This document shows positions 7,784 through 10,576 of a DNA stretch of 10,576 nucleotides, in pieces. Position 1 is the first letter of the stretch; every line of letters starts with the position of its first letter. Source of the stretch: Caldora sp. SIO3E6. GTDB taxonomy: Bacteria; Cyanobacteriota; Cyanobacteriia; Cyanobacteriales; Coleofasciculaceae. The notes under the pieces were generated by a model. The model worked only from the letters and a program-made list of their open reading frames with translations, had not been told where the DNA came from and did not search any database. The DNA is taken from NCBI GenBank assembly GCA_010672185.1, contig JAAHHL010000146.1, forward strand, positions 1 to 10,576, read 5' to 3'. Position numbers and translations under genes: made by a program.

Positions 7784-9844
7784 ATGAGCCACTGTATTAA
7801 TCCTAATTGTCCCAATCCCCAAAATCCCGATAATATCCTCTTCTGCCAAGGCTGTGGTTCGGAATTGCTCCTGGCAGGAGAATATCGGGTGAGTCGGTTA
7901 CTTAGTGGCAAAGGGGGATTCGGTAGGACTTATGAAGCGAGTCAGGGTAGTCAAGCTAAAGTTCTCAAAGTTCTGATTAACCATCAACCCAAAGCCATTG
8001 AATTATTTGAGCAAGAGGCGCGAGTGCTTCAGCAGCTGAATCATCCAGGGATTCCTCAGGGAGACAGATACTTTACCTTTCTACCGAGAAATGCTCAACA
8101 ACCATTGCACTGTTTGGTGATGGAGAAGATTGAAGGGTTGGATTTGGAGGAGTATCAGCAACAGCGGCAAAATCGTCCCATTGAGCAATGGTTAGCTCTC
8201 AAATGGCTTATACAATTGGCTCAGATTCTAGATGAGGTGCATCAACAGCAGTTTTTCCACCGGGATATCAAGCCATCAAATATTATCCTCAAACCAGATG
8301 GGCAGTTGGTGTTGATTGATTTTGGTACAGTTAGGGAAATTACCGCTACCTACTATGCTAAACAACCACAAGGACAAGTTACAGCGATCGCTTCCTTTGG
8401 TTATACACCTCCAGAACAACTGAACTATCGAGCAGTACCCCAGTCGGATTTCTTTGCTTTAGGGCGTACTTTTGTTTTTTTGCTAACCGGTAAGCAACCT
8501 ACTGATAAAGACATTTACGACCCTGATAATGATGAATTCAATTGGCGTAGTCATAGTTCTAATCTTGTGCCAGAGTTAGCAGACTTTATCGATCAGCTGA
8601 TGATGCGTTCAGCTAATCAACGTCCAGCTAATACTCAGGTAATTTTACAACGGTTGGCTGAGATTGAGCGAATACTCAATCCTCCTCCGCCACCACCCCC
8701 TCGGCAACAACAGAAAGTGCCAACTACAGTGCCATCACCTCGAAGAAAGTCTACTCCCCCACCTCCACCACAGCCACCAAAGAAGTCTACAAATTCTGGA
8801 ACTAGTAGTGGTGGATTGACAAGAAGAAAGTTAATTCAAACAGCTGGTTTGGGTGGTGTTGGTTTGGTGGGAGGAGTAATTGCTTATCAAACTTGGAGAC
8901 AAAACTCATCTTCACCTACACCTACTAACTCTCCTACTCTTATCCCCAATCCCTCTCCTAATCAGCAAGGAGAAAGTAGTTTACCTCAAAATCAAGAAAT
9001 CAACCTCCAACCCTTTGACTTTGATGTAGTAACCGTAGACTCCCAAGGTAAGGAAAATAGCCGCAACCGTCGCCAAGCCAATTTCTTTGCTGAAGACTTA
9101 GGTAATGGAGTAACGCTGGAAATGGTGGCAATTCCTGGTGGTTCCTTTGAAATGGGTTCTCCAGTGACGGAGGAAGGGCGAAATGAAGATGAAAGTCCCC
9201 AGCATCCAGTAGATATTAAACCATTCTATTTTGGTAAATTTACTATCACTCAGGCACAGTGGAAAGCTGTAGCGGCTTTACCGAAAGTTAATCGAGATTT
9301 GGAAATTGATCCCTCTAGGTTCAAAGGAGATAATTTGCCAGTAGAGAAGGTTTCATGGTATGATTCTCAAGAATTCTGTAACCGAATCTCAAACAAAACC
9401 GGACGTACCTACAGGCTACCTAGCGAAGCCGAATGGGAATATGCCTGTCGTGCTGACACTACTACCCCTTTCCACTTTGGAGAGACAATTACCACGGATT
9501 TGGCTAACTACAACGGTAACACCACCTACGGTTCTGGTTCCAAGGGAGAGTATCGTGAGAAAACTACCCCAGTAGGAAGTTTTCAAGTAGCCAATGCTTT
9601 TGGTTTATACGATATGCATGGTAATGTCTGGGAATGGTGTGAAGATCATTGGCATGATAATTACAATAAAGCTCCAGGAGATGGGAGTTCTTGGTTAAAT
9701 GAGAATGAAAATGATAATCATCCCCGGCCCCTCCGTGGAGGTTCTTTGACCTACGATCCAAAGTATTGCCGCTGTGCGGATCGCTTCGGGCTAAATCCGG
9801 ACTACTGGTTCAGCGGCATCGGTTTTCGGGTAGTGTGTTCCTAG
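7784..9844 (+). CDS. Zinc-ribbon Ser/Thr protein kinase fused to a C-terminal FGE-sulfatase (C-type-lectin-fold) domain
   Basis: A 686-residue protein. A zinc ribbon at 1-25 has C4, C9, C21 and C24 (NPNCPNPQNP, then CQGCGS), typical of cyanobacterial kinases. The Hanks-type kinase (about 33-295) has a glycine loop (GKGGFG, 42-47), probable K62, HRDIKPSN (D161, N166), DFG (179-181) and GYTPPEQ; it looks active. A proline-rich linker (299-335) follows. TRRKLIQ (346-352) precedes a hydrophobic segment (about 353-369), so the C-terminal part should lie across a membrane from the kinase. A second linker rich in Pro, Ser and Thr covers 374-400. The FGE-sulfatase domain (about 440-684) has MVAIPGGSFEMGS, ITQAQWKAV, YRLPSEAEWEYACR, FGLYDMHGNVWEWCED, LRGGS and a final IGFRVV. 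The C-x4-C pair of true formylglycine-generating enzymes is absent: only C662 and C664 are in the terminal region. It may therefore bind a ligand instead of modifying sulfatases. ATG 7784 lacks a Shine-Dalgarno but starts exactly at the zinc ribbon. The last 30 or so codons look like a hypervariable region (separate entry). Confidence 0.93.
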   Translation: MSHCINPNCPNPQNPDNILFCQGCGSELLLAGEYRVSRLLSGKGGFGRTYEASQGSQAKVLKVLINHQPKAIELFEQEARVLQQLNHPGIPQGDRYFTFLPRNAQQPLHCLVMEKIEGLDLEEYQQQRQNRPIEQWLALKWLIQLAQILDEVHQQQFFHRDIKPSNIILKPDGQLVLIDFGTVREITATYYAKQPQGQVTAIASFGYTPPEQLNYRAVPQSDFFALGRTFVFLLTGKQPTDKDIYDPDNDEFNWRSHSSNLVPELADFIDQLMMRSANQRPANTQVILQRLAEIERILNPPPPPPPRQQQKVPTTVPSPRRKSTPPPPPQPPKKSTNSGTSSGGLTRRKLIQTAGLGGVGLVGGVIAYQTWRQNSSSPTPTNSPTLIPNPSPNQQGESSLPQNQEINLQPFDFDVVTVDSQGKENSRNRRQANFFAEDLGNGVTLEMVAIPGGSFEMGSPVTEEGRNEDESPQHPVDIKPFYFGKFTITQAQWKAVAALPKVNRDLEIDPSRFKGDNLPVEKVSWYDSQEFCNRISNKTGRTYRLPSEAEWEYACRADTTTPFHFGETITTDLANYNGNTTYGSGSKGEYREKTTPVGSFQVANAFGLYDMHGNVWEWCEDHWHDNYNKAPGDGSSWLNENENDNHPRPLRGGSLTYDPKYCRCADRFGLNPDYWFSGIGFRVVCS
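9746..9835 (+). other. Probable DGR variable region at the 3' end of the kinase-FGE gene
   Basis: Residues 655-684 follow the framework of lectin-fold targets diversified by retroelements: RGGS, three variable residues, P, CR, A, R, four variable, PD, variable, W, three variable, IGFRVV. The positions expected to vary hold T656 (ACC), Y657 (TAC), D658 (GAT), Y661 (TAT), D666 (GAT), F668 (TTC), N671 (AAT), Y674 (TAC), F676 (TTC), S677 (AGC) and G678 (GGC). All end in C or T and differ at the first two bases, as expected if an AAC/AAT-rich template had been mutated only at adenines. Thr, Ser and Gly are the informative cases because the other residues must end in C/T anyway. GGG 669 and CTA 670 do not fit simply. 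The G/T-rich stretch 9815-9840 could be the conserved priming end. No template repeat or reverse transcriptase lies in the window. Confidence 0.5.
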
Positions 9845-9867
9845 GCGTGGTCTCTTCTTTACCCTTT

Positions 9868-9916
9868 AGCTCTATAGCCCTCTTCTCTTTTTCTTTTTCC
9901 CTAGCGAGCTTTTTTT
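9868..9916 (+). terminator. Hairpin plus T-run at the end of a pyrimidine-rich tract
   Basis: AGCTC (9868-9872) pairs with GAGCT (9906-9910), and TAG (9875-9877) with CTA (9901-9903). The loop is a 23-base, mostly pyrimidine stretch, and seven T (9910-9916) end the structure. It follows the kinase-FGE stop by 24 bases, so it may terminate that transcript. The long loop makes it atypical. An alternative reading is a structured element downstream of a DGR variable region. Confidence 0.45.
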
Positions 9917-10023
9917 ATGCTTTATCAATCTCAGTTCGCTTGTTCTTTTAGCGGTTTAGAGAAAATATATTTTTCCTTATATTCAGGATAACACAAGCGA
10001 TCGCATAATTTGTGAGAAATATG

Positions 10024-10051
10024 GTAGAGGCAATTCATGAATTGCCTCTAC
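10024..10051. repeat. Perfect 28-base palindrome, dispersed cyanobacterial type
   Basis: Two 14-base arms (GTAGAGGCAATTCA and its exact reverse complement) meet with no spacer. Palindromes built as GTAGNGGCAATTCATGAA and its complement are a familiar multicopy intergenic type in filamentous cyanobacteria. Here it stands alone, too far from the kinase-FGE gene (about 180 bases) and without a T-run to be its terminator. Confidence 0.75.
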
Positions 10052-10097
10052 TTCAAGCGCTTTTCACCTTAAGTTGACACCAATGGCAAGCATTGCG

Positions 10098-10155
10098 CCC
10101 CTACGTTGAATTTATTCATATACCCCACAATCGTAGGGCTGTATTGTATACGCCC
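10098..10155. repeat. Degenerate inverted repeats with CCCCTACG/CGTAGGG ends
   Basis: CCCTACG (10099-10105) is repeated inverted as CGTAGGG (10132-10138), 26 bases apart. The second copy opens a small hairpin (10136-10155) in which GGGC, an unpaired T and GTAT pair with ATAC and GCCC around a TGT loop. The ends resemble common dispersed repeats of cyanobacterial genomes built on GTAGGGGCG, here eroded. Confidence 0.5.
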
Positions 10156-10344
10156 AATAATAAACCCCCTGAAGTCCATTACATACACCTATCATCCGGG
10201 ATTAACTATCTGTTGAGCGATCGCTAATCTAGAAATGCAATCACGCTGTGAACAAGTTAAATTCCAGTATATATGTGCGCACATTTTCCCATGATGAAAT
10301 AGTATCATAAAAATAGCAGCAATTTTATCTGTAAGGTGCTCAAA

Positions 10345-10373
10345 AACCCCGACTTCTTGAAGAAGTCGGGGTT
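10345..10373. repeat. 29-base near-perfect palindrome (AACCCCGACTTCTT arms)
   Basis: Two exact 14-base arms, AACCCCGACTTCTT and AAGAAGTCGGGGTT, flank a single G. This is a very common dispersed palindrome in filamentous cyanobacteria. It lies 38 bases beyond the stop of the - strand RTX-like remnant, where it could fold as a strong hairpin, but no T-run follows on that strand. Confidence 0.75.
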
Positions 10374-10410
10374 CTGGAAATCTGGGGATTTATGTAGTAG
10401 AGTGACACAG

Positions 10411-10518
10411 CTACATTTGTGCAAAAGCTCCTGTACCATCGGGGTCGAAGAACAAAGCACCGGTGGTATAGTTATAGGTGAAGCGATCGCTTACGACAGC
10501 AATTTTCCCTAATCCCAT
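10411..10518 (-). pseudogene. C-terminal remnant of an RTX/hemolysin-type calcium-binding protein
   Basis: Read on the - strand, the frame ends at TAG (10413-10411). It encodes a 35-residue tail containing DRFTYNYTTGALFFDPDGTG, the closing module typical of cyanobacterial RTX-type proteins (usual form: DRF-YN-TGALFFD-DGTG, then an AQVQFA-like end). Here the end is AFAQM and stop. Upstream in the same frame a TGA at 10530-10528 blocks the reading frame before the window edge, and no glycine-rich nonapeptide repeats are visible in the remaining 46 bases. It is either a decayed fragment or a frameshifted gene continuing outside the window. The start at 10518 is only the first available ATG, not a believable gene start. 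Confidence 0.5.
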
Positions 10519-10576
10519 TTTCCAAATTCAATTAATTCTGCTGTAGGGGCGGGTTTAGGGAAATGATTCCCCTTAT

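Larger units (their letters stand above)
9917..10410. other. Gene-free stretch with dispersed palindromes
   Basis: No frame with a recognisable protein is present on either strand. The stretch holds two HIP1 sites (9997 and 10217), the palindromic repeats listed separately, a 12-base perfect palindrome (ATGTGCGCACAT, 10273-10284), and a weak ATGAT/ATCAT inverted pair at 10291-10308. It looks like a repeat-collecting intergenic spacer between the kinase-FGE gene and a degraded gene on the other strand. Confidence 0.6.

Noticed and set aside
9766..9951. A 61-codon open frame crossing the end of the kinase-FGE gene
   Set aside because: It is in another frame over the FGE end and the pyrimidine tract. 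Its Phe/Ser-rich sequence simply reflects the C/T composition.
10273..10284. Perfect 12-base palindrome ATGTGCGCACAT
   Set aside because: It could be an operator, but there is no adjacent gene for it to control and palindromes of this size arise by chance.
9845..10576. Search for a DGR template repeat or reverse transcriptase downstream of the kinase-FGE gene
   Set aside because: No near-copy of 9728-9835 and no reverse-transcriptase motif is visible on either strand.
1..10576. CRISPR array, tRNA or rRNA genes
   Set aside because: No regularly spaced direct repeats, cloverleaf-like sequence or rRNA-like conserved block was seen.

Overview
The window reads as chromosomal DNA of a cyanobacterium, most likely a filamentous, large-genome one. 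The octamer GCGATCGC (HIP1) occurs eight times, starting at 936, 3069, 3719, 5105, 8384, 9997, 10217 and 10483, where fewer than one copy is expected by chance. The protein families point the same way: a bilin-type GAF histidine kinase with an Rcp1-like regulator, a zinc-ribbon Ser/Thr kinase fused to an FGE-sulfatase domain, a Uma2-family remnant and an RTX-type tail. All intact genes are on the + strand.

Region 1 (1-3973) is a compact three-gene phosphorelay. It starts with a histidine kinase whose 5' end lies outside the window. Its second GAF domain carries both cysteines of a DXCF cyanobacteriochrome. The kinase stop overlaps the GTG start of a single-domain response regulator by 4 bases. 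Thirteen bases after the regulator comes a REC-PAS-histidine kinase-REC hybrid. Light input passed through this chain is the simplest reading.

Region 2 (4193-7206) is visibly more AT-rich. It pairs a sugar-binding-type lipoprotein with a membrane Cache-HAMP-coiled coil-PP2C (SpoIIE/RsbU) phosphatase. The layout recalls LuxP/LuxQ, but with a phosphatase output that would feed a partner-switching pathway. No anti-sigma kinase or STAS antagonist gene is present in the window.

Region 3 (7207-7783) is decayed. A 186-bp element with imperfect terminal inverted repeats interrupts a Uma2-family gene. Only about 61 N-terminal codons of that gene remain, and the open frame now runs on into the element.

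Region 4 (7784-9916) is a 686-residue protein: zinc ribbon, Ser/Thr kinase, proline-rich linker, twin-arginine-like membrane segment and C-terminal FGE-sulfatase (C-type-lectin fold) domain. Its last 30 or so codons have the residue and codon pattern of a diversity-generating retroelement (DGR) variable region. They are followed by a G/T-rich stretch, a pyrimidine-rich tract and a hairpin with seven T. No template repeat or reverse transcriptase is in the window, so any DGR would have to act from elsewhere. This is the most interesting lead.

Region 5 (9917-10576) has no intact gene. It holds several dispersed-type palindromes and, on the - strand, the last 35 codons of a broken RTX-type protein.
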